DNA from: Roseiflexus sp.
GTDB taxonomy: Bacteria > Chloroflexota > Chloroflexia > Chloroflexales > Roseiflexaceae
Reading direction: 5' to 3'
Length of the DNA stretch: 64,000 bases
Assembly: GCA_017743475.1 (NCBI GenBank)
Contig: JAGHYV010000004.1
Coordinates: 25,813-89,812 of the forward strand
Shown: piece by piece, positions 1 to 10,689 of the stretch
How the letters are laid out: each line of letters opens with the position of its first letter
How positions within the stretch are numbered: the stretch's first letter is position 1
The notes under the pieces: generated by a model
The model's input: the letters and a program-made list of their open reading frames with translations, nothing else
What the model was told of the DNA's origin: nothing
Database searches by the model: none
Position numbers and translations under genes: made by a program

Positions 1-1130
1 CGTTCAAGCGCACGCGTAATGCCAACCCAGTCGCGGTCACGACGCGCCAGGACAAGCGCGCGCTCGTAATATGCAATCGCGGCTTGCGACTGGCGCAGCG
101 CGCGTGCAGCATCGCCAAGATGGATGAGCGCAATGCACTGACCACGTGGATTCTGCGTCAGTTCCTGCAATTCACAGGCGCGTTTATACGACTCCATTGC
201 CCGTTCGTGACGCCCAAGCCGGCTCAGCACCGCGCCAATAACAGTATACGAGCGCGCCTGACCGACAATATCGTTGATCCGACGACGCAGTTCCAGACTC
301 TCCTCCGCTGATGCCAGCGCGTCGGCAGCCCTGTTTTGATCGAGCAACGTCAGGGCGAGTTTATCCTTCAGGATTGCCTGCCCGATCAGGCTGCCGCGCC
401 CCTGCTCTAGCGACAGAGCGCGGGTGTAGAATGTGAACGCCTCACGACTCGATCCCAATACCCGATAGACATCACCAATACTGGTGAGCACCCGCGCCAG
501 TTTAAGCTTGTCGTCGGCAGTTTCGTGCTCCTCGCGCGCCAGTTGCAGTTCCTGCAACGCTTCCAGATGCCGCCCCTGCAACTGATGCACCTTCGCCAGA
601 TGCAACCGGGCTTCGGCTTCCAGATCGCTCAGATCGTCACGGGCAGCGCGATCACGCGCAAGGTTCAGCGCAGCCTCAGCCTGCATCAGTTGCCCCAATT
701 CCCGATGCATGCGACCAACCCCCAGCAGCGCACGCGCTTCCGCCTCAGCATTCTTGAGGCGTTGCGCCGCTCGCAGCATTCGACGGGCGTATTCGAGACC
801 TTCGCGATACTGACCGCCGAATTCGAGCACTGCAAGCGCCAGGGCGCAGGCGCGCAGTTCGTAGGAGCGCTGCTCTGCAACATCAAGGCGCTCAGTCAAC
901 GCTAGTACCCGCTCGGTCCATCGGCGCGCACCGCTGAAATCGAGGCGCGCAATGCGTGTCTCGGTAACTGACATTGCCGTTTCGACGGCAGCAGCATAGA
1001 CACCCGCCTGTTCCCAATGCCAGGTTTGTATCTCGCGCCAGTCTTCGGGTGCACGTTCGTCGTCGCTATAGCGTGCAGCCAGTTCTTCGGCGACACGACG
1101 GTGGAATGCACTTGTGCTTTCGTCTGTCAC
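1..1130 (-). CDS. TPR-repeat protein, partial (runs off left edge)
   Basis: Not in ORF track. Manual minus-strand translation from GTG at 1130 is open to the edge: VTDESTSAFHRRVAEELAARYSDDERAPEDWREIQTWHWEQAGVYAAAV...QAAIAYYERALVLARRDRDWVGITRALE; TPR-like helices. Confidence 0.75.
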   Translation of the reverse strand, partial: MTDESTSAFHRRVAEELAARYSDDERAPEDWREIQTWHWEQAGVYAAAVETAMSVTETRIARLDFSGARRWTERVLALTERLDVAEQRSYELRACALALAVLEFGGQYREGLEYARRMLRAAQRLKNAEAEARALLGVGRMHRELGQLMQAEAALNLARDRAARDDLSDLEAEARLHLAKVHQLQGRHLEALQELQLAREEHETADDKLKLARVLTSIGDVYRVLGSSREAFTFYTRALSLEQGRGSLIGQAILKDKLALTLLDQNRAADALASAEESLELRRRINDIVGQARSYTVIGAVLSRLGRHERAMESYKRACELQELTQNPRGQCIALIHLGDAARALRQSQAAIAYYERALVLARRDRDWVGITRALE

Positions 1131-1137
1131 GCCATGC

Positions 1138-2544
1138 TCAATTCTGCTGTCTGAGAGTGTCGATGATCAATTCTCCCACACGATACCCGTCGCCAGCCCC
1201 CAGAGTCAGTAGCACGTCTCCAGGACGTAAGAGCGCACCAATCGTTGCGGCTGCCTCGACAATATTCCCCACTACCTGAACATCGTTATGCCTGATGCAT
1301 CTAGCGAGCGCAAGCGCAGCAGTGCGAGGATCTCCTGTCTCGCGCGCCGGGTAAACATCGCCGATCCGCACAACATCTGCACAATCAAACGCGTCTGCCC
1401 AGGCATCACGTAACGCCTGCGTGCGCGAGAAGGTGTGTGGTTGCAGATAGACGACGAGCCGGCGTTGCGGAAAACGCGTCCGTGCGGCAGCCAGGGTTGC
1501 ACGCGCTTCCGTTGGGTGATGTGCGTAGTCGTCGATGATTGTGATACCGTTTGCCTCGCCTTTAACGTCAAAACGTCGGCGTGCTCCGCAGTAGACGGCA
1601 AGCGCATCCGCAATTGCAACGCGCTCGACCCCCAAAAGGGTTGCGACTACAATTGCTGCCAGGGCGTTGCGCACATTGTGATCACCGACCAGGCGCATGG
1701 TATATGTGCCGTCGAATCGGGTGCCAAACGTGCGCCGGTCATACTGCCAGAGATCGAAATGGGTCATCCTTCCATCATAGCATACATTTGCCGCCATCCA
1801 GTCCATCAGCGCCAGGCGACACGAAGCCGGGTTGCGGGCAATCGCTTCTTCAATGCCATATTGCTGCGCATCAGGGTAATTGGCGACGCGCAACGCGCCC
1901 GGATCATCGCCACACACGATCAGGCGCTGTGGCTGCGCCACACGTCTGGTAAATAAACGGAATGCCGCTTCGTAATCGTCGGGCGATGGATAGATATCGA
2001 CATGATCCCATTCGACATTGGTAATCACTGCCACATCTGGTATCAATGCCAGAAACGTCCGATCATACTCGTCGGCTTCGACCACAAGCGGCGCCGCCGG
2101 ATCGCCCCACCGCGCGTGTACGCCGAGATCGGGCGTCTCTCCGCCAATCAGAAAACCAGGATCGCTGCCCGCCCGCGTCAACATCAGCGCAATCAGCGCC
2201 GTTGTTGTGGTTTTTCCGTGGGTGCCGGCGACTGCCACCACGCGCCGCTGCTGTGACCACTCGCGCCATAGGTCGGCGCGTCGCAGCACCGGGATGCCGC
2301 GCGCACGCGCCGCTGACAGTTCGACGTGATCATCTCGCACAGCGGAGGTTGCCACGAGCGCATCGGCACCTGCGATCCATGCAGGATCGTGCCCATCACG
2401 GATCAGCGCGCCGCGTTGTTCAAGTGCTTCGGTGAGCGCGTTGCGCTGCACATCCGACCCGCTGACTGTGTGCCCCTGATCTAGAAGGATATGCGCAATC
2501 GCGCTCATTCCTGCGCCAGCAATACCGGTAATGTGATAATGCAT
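1138..2544 (-). CDS. murC: UDP-N-acetylmuramate--L-alanine ligase
   Basis: MHYHITGIAGAGMSAIAHILLDQGHTVSGSD, GTHGKTTTTAL, DDYAHHPTE motifs; dcw context. Confidence 0.97.
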   Translation of the reverse strand: MHYHITGIAGAGMSAIAHILLDQGHTVSGSDVQRNALTEALEQRGALIRDGHDPAWIAGADALVATSAVRDDHVELSAARARGIPVLRRADLWREWSQQRRVVAVAGTHGKTTTTALIALMLTRAGSDPGFLIGGETPDLGVHARWGDPAAPLVVEADEYDRTFLALIPDVAVITNVEWDHVDIYPSPDDYEAAFRLFTRRVAQPQRLIVCGDDPGALRVANYPDAQQYGIEEAIARNPASCRLALMDWMAANVCYDGRMTHFDLWQYDRRTFGTRFDGTYTMRLVGDHNVRNALAAIVVATLLGVERVAIADALAVYCGARRRFDVKGEANGITIIDDYAHHPTEARATLAAARTRFPQRRLVVYLQPHTFSRTQALRDAWADAFDCADVVRIGDVYPARETGDPRTAALALARCIRHNDVQVVGNIVEAAATIGALLRPGDVLLTLGAGDGYRVGELIIDTLRQQN

Positions 2545-2562
2545 CGTTTTCTGCTCAACAGG

Positions 2563-3216
2563 TTATTTTTTTTGTCCGCCGCCGCTGCCGCCGCTACCGC
2601 CGCTATCGACCGCCCAGATACGGTTGAAGCGTATCACCGTCACAATAAGTAGCGTTATGACGAATGCAGTGATGGTCGAAGGAATGATGCTGGTCCAGGT
2701 TGGCAAACTGTTCAATGCCGTCGCAAGTGTTGGCGAAACTTCCACTGTTGGCGCAAATTCTCGCCAGAAGATCGATACAGCACTGGTTAGCAGCACGGCG
2801 GTATACAGTCCCGTTAACGCTCCCAGAATACGCAGCGGACGTTTGCCGCCCCATCCGCCGAGCGGTTTGCCTTCCCACGGAAACGAATACCCGATACCGA
2901 TGGCAACCAGCGCGATAAAGAGCAGTACCCGCAGCAGGAGCGGCGCTTCGAGATTTTCGGGAATGATCGGACCGAGCGGCGCGACATCGGCAGTACTGCC
3001 GCCAGTCAGAAAGACAGCCAGGCGCGGCAGGTTACTGTACGTTCGGTTGATCAGGTCAACAATGAAATTGCCACCCTGGACTGACACCAGATAAGCAATC
3101 GTGGTCAGCAACCCCAGGCTGACAATATACCGAAACCCCCAGACCCAACCAAGGATGCCGAGCGCCGCAAGGATCGAATAGGTAACGAACGGACCACTTA
3201 GATCGATTGTTATCAT
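2563..3216 (-). CDS. Membrane protein of unknown function (several TM helices, Gly/Ser-rich C-terminus)
   Basis: Hydrophobic ORF; 4-bp ATGA overlap with murG stop; GGSGGSGGGQKK tail. Confidence 0.7.
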   Translation of the reverse strand: MITIDLSGPFVTYSILAALGILGWVWGFRYIVSLGLLTTIAYLVSVQGGNFIVDLINRTYSNLPRLAVFLTGGSTADVAPLGPIIPENLEAPLLLRVLLFIALVAIGIGYSFPWEGKPLGGWGGKRPLRILGALTGLYTAVLLTSAVSIFWREFAPTVEVSPTLATALNSLPTWTSIIPSTITAFVITLLIVTVIRFNRIWAVDSGGSGGSGGGQKK

Positions 3217-4541
3217 GCCGTTTGTCTCCTGATCGCCAGCGTCTCCAGCATGAACGCGAGCCTGTGTGCTGCGTCCGGTTGCGCCAGCGCCCGCGCGCGT
3301 TCCGCCATAGCACGACGCTCTTCTGAACAGTTGATGAGCCGGTAGATCTCACGAAACAGCAATCCTTTTTCTGTCGTGTCTGCCAATGCAGCATCGCTTA
3401 CCTTGACTGCAGCGCCGCGCTGTACCAGGTAGTCGGCATTCTCATCCTGGTGAACGTGAGGGTACGGCACCAGCACTGCCGGTAAGCCGACCGCTGGTAA
3501 TTCTCCGAGTATCGATGCGCCGCTGCGACAGACTGCGAGATCGGCAGCGACCAGCGCGGCGATCATCGTTGGTGTTGCGGGCGAATCGCCCTGCCCTGAT
3601 GCGTCGGGCACGCTATGCAAATACTCAAAGAGATGATACCGCTTTTGCAGGTTCTCTGGCAATGCCCTAATCGCCGCACGCAGAAATGCCGCATCCCCTT
3701 CCCGACCACATACATGAATAATCTCCATTAATGGTAGCAGCAAGGGTAGCAGGGCAGCAATGGCGCGATTGATGCTACGCGCCCCGCGACTGCCGCCAGC
3801 GACCAGCAGTGTCGGCACGTCGTCGCTCAACCCAAACGCTGCGCGGCACGCACGCCGGTCAGCGTGAAATAATTCCCGCCGCACCGGATAACCGGTAACG
3901 ATCAGGCGGACTATTCGATTCTGCGTTGCCAGGTAGGGCACGGCACGCTCAAAATCCACTGGGGTCAACCCCAGATAGCGCCCGGAGTCGGCCACACTAC
4001 AGGCGACCAGGTTTGCCAGGCGAGCCAGCAAACGCACTGCCAGTCCAGGAACAACATCAGGCTGGTAGATCACCGTCGGCACGCGCGATAGCCGCGCTGC
4101 GAGAAATACCGGTACGCACACATATCCACCCGTTCCCAGGATTGCCGCAGGGCGATCATGGGCGATCAGACGACGCGCCGCCCTGGTTCCACGCGCCAGT
4201 ATCATCAGGTTGCGCACCGCGGTCAATGGATTCTGCCCCCGCACCGCAGCCGCAGGCAGCGCGTGGAAAGGCAGGGTGCTCTCACGCGCCACCAGCCCGG
4301 CTTCCATGCCGCCGACACTGCCGACATACAGCACCGACCATCGTGTGTAGAGCGACATCGCCCGGCTGTGTCCACCATCTGTGTCAGTGACGACGAATTG
4401 CGCCCCACGCGCGTTGAGTGCTGCGGCGACGGCTAGCGCTGGATACACGTGCCCGCCCGTTCCGCCACCAACCAGCCAGGCGCGCAAAGGAAGCAGTCCG
4501 TCCGGATCGCGTAGTGTCCGTGACTGTTTCATCGGTCTCAC
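3213..4541 (-). CDS. murG: UDP-N-acetylglucosamine--N-acetylmuramyl-(pentapeptide) pyrophosphoryl-undecaprenol N-acetylglucosamine transferase
   Basis: GGGTGGHVYPALAVA, CRSGASILGELPAVGLPAVLVPYPH motifs. Confidence 0.96.
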   Translation of the reverse strand: MRPMKQSRTLRDPDGLLPLRAWLVGGGTGGHVYPALAVAAALNARGAQFVVTDTDGGHSRAMSLYTRWSVLYVGSVGGMEAGLVARESTLPFHALPAAAVRGQNPLTAVRNLMILARGTRAARRLIAHDRPAAILGTGGYVCVPVFLAARLSRVPTVIYQPDVVPGLAVRLLARLANLVACSVADSGRYLGLTPVDFERAVPYLATQNRIVRLIVTGYPVRRELFHADRRACRAAFGLSDDVPTLLVAGGSRGARSINRAIAALLPLLLPLMEIIHVCGREGDAAFLRAAIRALPENLQKRYHLFEYLHSVPDASGQGDSPATPTMIAALVAADLAVCRSGASILGELPAVGLPAVLVPYPHVHQDENADYLVQRGAAVKVSDAALADTTEKGLLFREIYRLINCSEERRAMAERARALAQPDAAHRLAFMLETLAIRRQTA

Positions 4542-5703
4542 CAGGAGACGTGGCGCGGGTATAACGCGAAATGTTTAGCAGTATGCCAACTGCCGTCATA
4601 CACACGGTCAACGACGTTCCGCCGTAACTGATAAAGGGCAGTGTCAACCCTGTGAACGGAATAAGGGTCGTTACCACAGCAATGTTGATCAATGCCTGAA
4701 AGACCAGCCAGGCAGTGATGCCAGTTGCGAGTAGCGCTGCAAAGGGATCGGACGATCGTCCGGCGATACGCATCCCGCGGTAGGCAATCACCAGAAAGCA
4801 GGTGACAACGAAAAGGGTTCCGATCAGACCAAACTCTTCGCCAATGATGGCGAAGATGGCATCGGTGTGTGCTTCGGGTAACCAGAAGAACTTCTGGCGT
4901 GCCTGTCCAATGCCGACGCCAAACAGTCCGCCGCTCGCCAGGGCGTAAAGTGCATGCACCGGTTGATACCCCGCACCCTGGTAGTGCGCAAACGGATCGA
5001 TCCAGGCAGCGATCCGCTCCTGCCGGTATGCCGCAATGTTGATCAATCCCCAGAATGCGCCACCTGCAATGACTGCTGCTCCAATAACATGGAGCACGTT
5101 TGCGCCAGCGACAAAGTACACAATCCCGGCAATGATCACTAGCACAATCGTCGTTCCGAGATCGCCCCCTAGCATTACCAGCCCGCACACTACGCCGAGC
5201 GTCAGTGCGAACGGAACCAGTCCATAGGTCACGTTGGTCAGTTTCTCGCCGCGACGTGATAGCCAGTCGGCGAAGTAGATTACCAGCGCCAGTTTAGCAA
5301 TCTCCGATGGTTGCATACTGAACGCGCCAATGCGGATCCAGCTACGTGCGCCGTTGGCTTCAGTCATTGATGCTGGCAGGATCAGCGTCAGCAGGAGAAG
5401 GAAAAGCGTACCCGCCATCAGATGCACCGAGAAGCGCCGCCAGATGCGGTAATCGATGCGTTGCGCCACAAGTAAGCCAGCTGTGCCGATCAGGGCAGCG
5501 ATCATCTGCCGTCCGGTGTAGTAGAATTGATCGCCAGTATCGGCATACGCGCGCATAAACGATGCGCTGTAGACCATGACCAGTCCAAGCGGGATCAGTA
5601 CCCCAACTGCCGTCAGCAGGGGGTAGTCTGGTTTGCGTTGACGCATGACTGCCATATGCCACCAGGTATGAATGGGGAACGCAGTATGACTGCGTCCCAG
5701 CAC
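4384..5703 (-). CDS. ftsW: FtsW/RodA/SpoVE family peptidoglycan polymerase
   Basis: 10-TM SEDS protein; PFISYGGTSL-type motif near C-terminus; C-terminal 40-50 aa overlap murG start. Confidence 0.93.
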   Translation of the reverse strand: MLGRSHTAFPIHTWWHMAVMRQRKPDYPLLTAVGVLIPLGLVMVYSASFMRAYADTGDQFYYTGRQMIAALIGTAGLLVAQRIDYRIWRRFSVHLMAGTLFLLLLTLILPASMTEANGARSWIRIGAFSMQPSEIAKLALVIYFADWLSRRGEKLTNVTYGLVPFALTLGVVCGLVMLGGDLGTTIVLVIIAGIVYFVAGANVLHVIGAAVIAGGAFWGLINIAAYRQERIAAWIDPFAHYQGAGYQPVHALYALASGGLFGVGIGQARQKFFWLPEAHTDAIFAIIGEEFGLIGTLFVVTCFLVIAYRGMRIAGRSSDPFAALLATGITAWLVFQALINIAVVTTLIPFTGLTLPFISYGGTSLTVCMTAVGILLNISRYTRATSPGETDETVTDTTRSGRTASFARLAGWWRNGRARVSSASRRRSTQRAWGAIRRH

Positions 5704-5730
5704 TACTCCGGATCAAATCATGGACTGCAT

Positions 5731-6582
5731 CTACGGCGAAATTGTTTGCAGCGGCGGTGTGATAATCAGCGCCAGCGCGATCAGCACTGCCAGTACCGCC
5801 ATTGTCGCTGGCCATCCGACGCGCAGACTCAATCGCACGACTGTCGGTGGATAGGAACGCTGGTCGAGCGCAAAACGCGGCGCCAGCAGCCATCCGATCA
5901 CTGCACCAGTCAGCAACCCACCGATATGTGCATTGTTGTCGATGTAGGGTGACGTAAATCCGAGCGCCAGATTGATCATCACCACAAATATCAGGCTGCC
6001 GAGTTGCTGGCGTGCGATGCCGCCCAGCACCGAACGCCCAACAATGTAGAAGGCGATCAGCGCGCCAATCAGACCAAAAATCGCTCCTGACGCGCCAACC
6101 GAGGGGTTGGGATTGAACGCATACGACATCACTCCGCCGCCCAGACCGGCAATCAGGTAAAGCGCCAGGAAGCGTTGCGAGCCGAAGATGCGTTCGGCTT
6201 CGAAACCAAGTGAATAGAGCGCAAACGAGTTGAAGAACAGGTGTGCAATGCCGCCGTGGAGAAACATTGCGGTCAGAAAACGGTAGTACTGCCCGCCGAT
6301 AAAAATCGCGGCATTCTCTTTCGCGCCCCAGATCAGGGTCAGTTCGTACACACTCACGACGCCAGCAATACGGATGCCAATCACGTCCAGCAACCAGGGT
6401 CCAACGAAGACGAGAATGTTGATCACCAGCAGAATGCGCGCCGCCCAGGGCATAAATAGCGGAACACGCATGCGCACCGATCCTGCTTCAGCCTGTTCGG
6501 CAGGCGCTGGTTCTTCTGGAGGGCGCCCCGCTGCTTCGAGATCGCGCAGGATACGCTGATAATCGCTGTCGTTGTCGCTCAC
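5731..6582 (-). CDS. Rhomboid family intramembrane serine protease
   Basis: [36 protein letters not shown] (catalytic Ser), AHIGGLLTG (catalytic His). Confidence 0.93.
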   Translation of the reverse strand: MSDNDSDYQRILRDLEAAGRPPEEPAPAEQAEAGSVRMRVPLFMPWAARILLVINILVFVGPWLLDVIGIRIAGVVSVYELTLIWGAKENAAIFIGGQYYRFLTAMFLHGGIAHLFFNSFALYSLGFEAERIFGSQRFLALYLIAGLGGGVMSYAFNPNPSVGASGAIFGLIGALIAFYIVGRSVLGGIARQQLGSLIFVVMINLALGFTSPYIDNNAHIGGLLTGAVIGWLLAPRFALDQRSYPPTVVRLSLRVGWPATMAVLAVLIALALIITPPLQTISP

Positions 6583-7979
6583 GTGAAACTCTCAACGATG
6601 CGGCGAAACGCTTCACCACGATGAAATTCGTTGCGGAACATGCCAAAACTGGCGCATCCCGGCGAAAGCAGCACAACGTCGCCGGGTGCAGCGATGTGAC
6701 GGGCTGCCATAACCGCTCGCTCAAAGTCGTCGAATGGTCCGCATACTTCGACCGACGGATCAACCATACGCAGAGCCTGCTGCAACTTCGGGGTGGCGGT
6801 TCCGTGCACCAGTACGACTGCTTTGACGCGCCCGGCAATCTTACGCGCAAGATCATCGAATGGCAACTGTTTGTCTGCGCCGCCAGCGATCAGCACAATT
6901 GGATCGTCGAAGGCGCGCAGGGCTGCTATCACTGCTTCGGGCGCTGTTGCTGTGGTGTCGTTGACATAACGCACACCGTCAAGTTCTCGTACCAATTCCA
7001 GTCGATGTTCGACGCCGGTAAACGTTTGCACGGCGCGTCGAATATGATCCGGCGCAACGCCAAAGGAACAGGCTGCCGCAGTTGCCGCAGCAATGTTCCC
7101 AAGATTATGCGCGCCACGGAGTCGCACGTCGTCGCGTGTGCAGATGACGTGCCTTTTGCCGCACTGATCACGCCAGATCAACTCGTCTCCCTGCCAGAAG
7201 GCTGCCCGGCCTGTGCGTGCAAGTGCCAGATGGGTGGCGCTGGCGAACCAGACCACATCGTCAGGGCGCTGTTCAACCACCGCCATCGTACGGATGATCG
7301 GCGAGTCGGCATTCAGCGCTACTGCGTCACCAGGGCGTTGATGTCGCCAGATCTGCTCCTTTGCCAGAATGTACGCTTCCATCGTTCCATACCGGTCCAG
7401 ATGATCTGGCGCAATAGTGGTGATACAGGCAATCTTCGGGCTTAGCCCGGCTTCGCCCAACCCTTCGAGCGCAAACGATGAGAGTTCCAGTACCACAGGG
7501 GTTGCGGCGGTAATCGCAGGCAACTGATCGAGCGCCGAAATGCGCAGATTGCCAGCAATCACGGTATCCGGAAACTGTTCACGCAACATAGCGCCGAGCA
7601 GGAGAGTTGTTGTCGTTTTGCCCTTGGTGCCGGTAACGCCGAGGATGGGTCCGGGGCAAAGCCGGAAGAAGATGGTCATCTCCATCTCGATCGTTGCGCC
7701 AGCCGCCCGCGCAATCTGGAGATAGCGCGAGGTGGGCGGCACTGCCGGGTTGCGGACCACAATCTCCGCTCGACGAAAATCATCGTCACGGTGTTCGCCC
7801 AACACGAAACGGATCGGCAAACCAGCAAGTGCATCAAGCGATGCACGCAGGTCATCGGGTCCGCGTAGATCGGTGACTGTCACATCGGCGCCCTGCAAGG
7901 CGAGAAATCGAGCTACGCCTGTTCCGCCGCCGTGAATGCCAAGCCCCATAACCAGCGCGCGTTTGCCTGCCAGTTGCAT
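6579..7979 (-). CDS. murD: UDP-N-acetylmuramoylalanine--D-glutamate ligase
   Basis: [40 protein letters not shown]. Confidence 0.96.
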   Translation of the reverse strand: MQLAGKRALVMGLGIHGGGTGVARFLALQGADVTVTDLRGPDDLRASLDALAGLPIRFVLGEHRDDDFRRAEIVVRNPAVPPTSRYLQIARAAGATIEMEMTIFFRLCPGPILGVTGTKGKTTTTLLLGAMLREQFPDTVIAGNLRISALDQLPAITAATPVVLELSSFALEGLGEAGLSPKIACITTIAPDHLDRYGTMEAYILAKEQIWRHQRPGDAVALNADSPIIRTMAVVEQRPDDVVWFASATHLALARTGRAAFWQGDELIWRDQCGKRHVICTRDDVRLRGAHNLGNIAAATAAACSFGVAPDHIRRAVQTFTGVEHRLELVRELDGVRYVNDTTATAPEAVIAALRAFDDPIVLIAGGADKQLPFDDLARKIAGRVKAVVLVHGTATPKLQQALRMVDPSVEVCGPFDDFERAVMAARHIAAPGDVVLLSPGCASFGMFRNEFHRGEAFRRIVESFT

Positions 7980-7985
7980 ACTGCT

Positions 7986-9077
7986 TTACCGCTCCACTGT
8001 TACTGCCGGACGTTCGACTGCCATCCACGCCTCTTGCGCATCATCGATCGTCAGCGCCAGCGATATGCCAACCAGCGCCGACACCATGCCTATCAGCACG
8101 AAGCGCTGCATTACCTGCGTTTCGCTCCAACCGAGCAGTTCAAAGTGGTTGTGCAGTGGCGACATTTTGAAAACCCGACGCCCGACGCCAGTGCGCCGTT
8201 TCGTCCATTTGAAATAGCCAACCTGGATGATGACCGAGAGCGCTTCGGCAACGAACACCAGACCGACGACCGGCAACAGCAGCCATTGCTGCGACTGAAG
8301 GGCAATCACACCCAGCACTGCTCCCAGTGAGAGCGAACCCAGATCACCCATGAACACCTGCGCCGGGTGCGCGTTGTACCATAGAAATGCCGCACACGCA
8401 CCGACAAGCGTGAAACAGAACGCCATCAGGTTGATGAACTCGCCGTTCAGGAAGGTGATCACCCCATAGGCGGCGAATGCCAGCGTCAGATTCCAGCCTG
8501 CCAGACTATCGAGACCATCAGTAAGGTTCACTGCATTGCTTGTGCCGACAATGATCAGCATAGCAAACGGGATGAACCACAGACCAATATCGAACTGCCC
8601 GACAAACGGAACGCGCACCTGCCCGAAGTTTGCCAGACCGAACGGTGGCGGCAGATAGAGCGCCAGCGCAGCGCCAAAGGCGATTAGCATCATCAACGCC
8701 ATTTTGGTCTGCGGCGTAAACCCATAGGTCTTTGACCGACTCCCAACCAGCGACATGTAATCATCAATCGCGCCAAGGATGGCAAACGCAATCAAAACCG
8801 CGAGTGGTAGCAGAATCGACCAGCGATCAATCAGGTTGAACGCCACGGTCAGAACAATGACCGGCAGCAGGATGATGATCCCGCCCATCGTTGGCGTACC
8901 GGTTTTGACCAGGTGACTCTGTGGTCCTTCGAGGCGAATCTGCTTGCCAATCCCATGGCGGCGCAGGAAGCGGATCCAGTATCCGCCCGTTGCGAGGGTC
9001 AGGATAAAGGCAGCTGCTGCCAGCAGCAGCGCTCGTGCCATATCTTGCACCAGTAATGCCTGGAGCGTTTCGCGCAC
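7986..9077 (-). CDS. mraY: Phospho-N-acetylmuramoyl-pentapeptide-transferase
   Basis: TPTMGGIIILLP, NAVNLTDGLDSLAGW, FMGDLGSLSLGAVLG, HNHFELLGWSE. Confidence 0.97.
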   Translation of the reverse strand: MRETLQALLVQDMARALLLAAAAFILTLATGGYWIRFLRRHGIGKQIRLEGPQSHLVKTGTPTMGGIIILLPVIVLTVAFNLIDRWSILLPLAVLIAFAILGAIDDYMSLVGSRSKTYGFTPQTKMALMMLIAFGAALALYLPPPFGLANFGQVRVPFVGQFDIGLWFIPFAMLIIVGTSNAVNLTDGLDSLAGWNLTLAFAAYGVITFLNGEFINLMAFCFTLVGACAAFLWYNAHPAQVFMGDLGSLSLGAVLGVIALQSQQWLLLPVVGLVFVAEALSVIIQVGYFKWTKRRTGVGRRVFKMSPLHNHFELLGWSETQVMQRFVLIGMVSALVGISLALTIDDAQEAWMAVERPAVTVER

Positions 9078-9137
9078 GTGTATCTCCTCTACGTCATTGA
9101 TCTCCGGGACGATAGATATCTGCAGAACGATGGAGCA

Positions 9138-10610
9138 TCACGGACGATGCTGCTGCAACCGCGCCACAATACTCTCCATCAGCATACCACGCGACCCCTT
9201 GATTAACACAAAGTCGCCGGGTGCCAGGTAGGACATCGCCAGGTCTGCCGCTTCGTCATTATCGTCAACGCTCCACACCTGTTCAGGCGCCATGCCAGCC
9301 TGAAGCGCCTCATCAGCGATCCAGCGCGCCCGTCGCCCAACCGTGATCAGGAACTGGGCGACTTCGGCAACACGCGCTCCGACTCTGCGATGCGCCTCCT
9401 CTTCAATGCTTCCCAATTCCAGCATATCACCCAGAATGGCAATGCGCCGCCCCTCAAGGTCTGCCAGCAGGTTGAGCGCTGCCAGCATCGAGGCTGGCGA
9501 TGCATTGTACGTATCGTCGATCAGCGTTGTCTGATTGACGCCAGGCACAGCCAGAAGCCTGAGTTGCGCGCTCTCATCGCGCAGCCCAGCGATGATCGCT
9601 TCCCATTCCATGCCGAGCAGTAACCCGGCGGAAGCTGCAGCAAGCGCCGTGTGAACGCTGTGCCGCCCTAGCAACGGGAGTGTCAAATAGAAAGCATCAC
9701 CCTGATAATGCACCCGAAAACTAATCCCCTGCAACCCACGACTTTCGATCGAATCCGCCCAGAGATCCGCTGCCGGGTCGAGACCGTAGAAGAATGGGCG
9801 AGCACGCGTCACCTCCGCCATTGCGCGCACCCGTGGGTCATCGATGTTGAGGATCGCAAACCCATCGTCGGGCAGCGCCTGCGGCAACTCGCTTTTGGCG
9901 CGTTGGATCGCTTCGATACTCCCCATCCGCTCAAGGTGAGAAGGCCCTACATTGGTCACAATCCCGAGGCGTGGCCGGGCGAGAGCCGCCAGATGCGCGA
10001 TCTCACCCGGACCGTACATGCCCATTTCCAGCACCGCCACCTGATGGTCGGCGGTCAGTTTGAGCAGCACAATAGGCAATGACGCCTCGCTGTTGTAACT
10101 TCTTGGACTTTTTAAGGTGCGAAAGCTGCGCTGGAGCACGCTGGCAGTCACCTCTTTCGTCGAGGTTTTGCCCACGCTCCCGGTAACGCCAATCACGATA
10201 GGGTGATATTTCCCCCGGTGATAGGCTGCCAGCCGGTTCAGCGCCGCCTGTGGATCATCAACAGCGATCAGTAGCACACTATCGGGTGTCGCCTGTTCGA
10301 GTCCTTCCCCAGTGACCGGATCGATCACCGTGTAAGGATGTGCGAGCGACAGGTTTGACAGTTTGTCCCGGCGCACCAGGGCGCCGCGCGCACCACGCGC
10401 TGCCGCATCTGCCAGAAATTCGTGGCCATCGACCCGCTCGCCACGCAGTGCAACGAACAGGCACTCCGACGTCGCCAGCCGCGAATCAATCACCGCTTCG
10501 CTAAAGGCGACCTGCATCAATGCGGGCGGTAGCGATAGCTTGCGCCGATCCGCTTCCGCCTGCACGCCAAGCAGCACTTCGTCCAGTTGTAACACCGCCG
10601 TGTCCTTCAT
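9138..10610 (-). CDS. murF: UDP-N-acetylmuramoyl-tripeptide--D-alanyl-D-alanine ligase
   Basis: GVTGSVGKTSTKE, DDTYNASPASM, AILGDMLELG, KGSRGMLME. Confidence 0.96.
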   Translation of the reverse strand: MKDTAVLQLDEVLLGVQAEADRRKLSLPPALMQVAFSEAVIDSRLATSECLFVALRGERVDGHEFLADAAARGARGALVRRDKLSNLSLAHPYTVIDPVTGEGLEQATPDSVLLIAVDDPQAALNRLAAYHRGKYHPIVIGVTGSVGKTSTKEVTASVLQRSFRTLKSPRSYNSEASLPIVLLKLTADHQVAVLEMGMYGPGEIAHLAALARPRLGIVTNVGPSHLERMGSIEAIQRAKSELPQALPDDGFAILNIDDPRVRAMAEVTRARPFFYGLDPAADLWADSIESRGLQGISFRVHYQGDAFYLTLPLLGRHSVHTALAAASAGLLLGMEWEAIIAGLRDESAQLRLLAVPGVNQTTLIDDTYNASPASMLAALNLLADLEGRRIAILGDMLELGSIEEEAHRRVGARVAEVAQFLITVGRRARWIADEALQAGMAPEQVWSVDDNDEAADLAMSYLAPGDFVLIKGSRGMLMESIVARLQQHRP

Positions 10611-10689
10611 CCATCACAGGAATCAATCCGGCGGCATTGTAACATAACCTTATCTGACCGGAAACAACGGCACAGTATGCGTCCTGCGC

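Noticed and set aside
525-905. Many plus-strand ORFs antisense to dcw and infB genes (e.g. 525-905, 1435-1956, 6621-7445, 10771-12171, 45475-46224)
   Set aside because: Shadow ORFs of GC-rich coding sequence; low-complexity translations with no family motifs.
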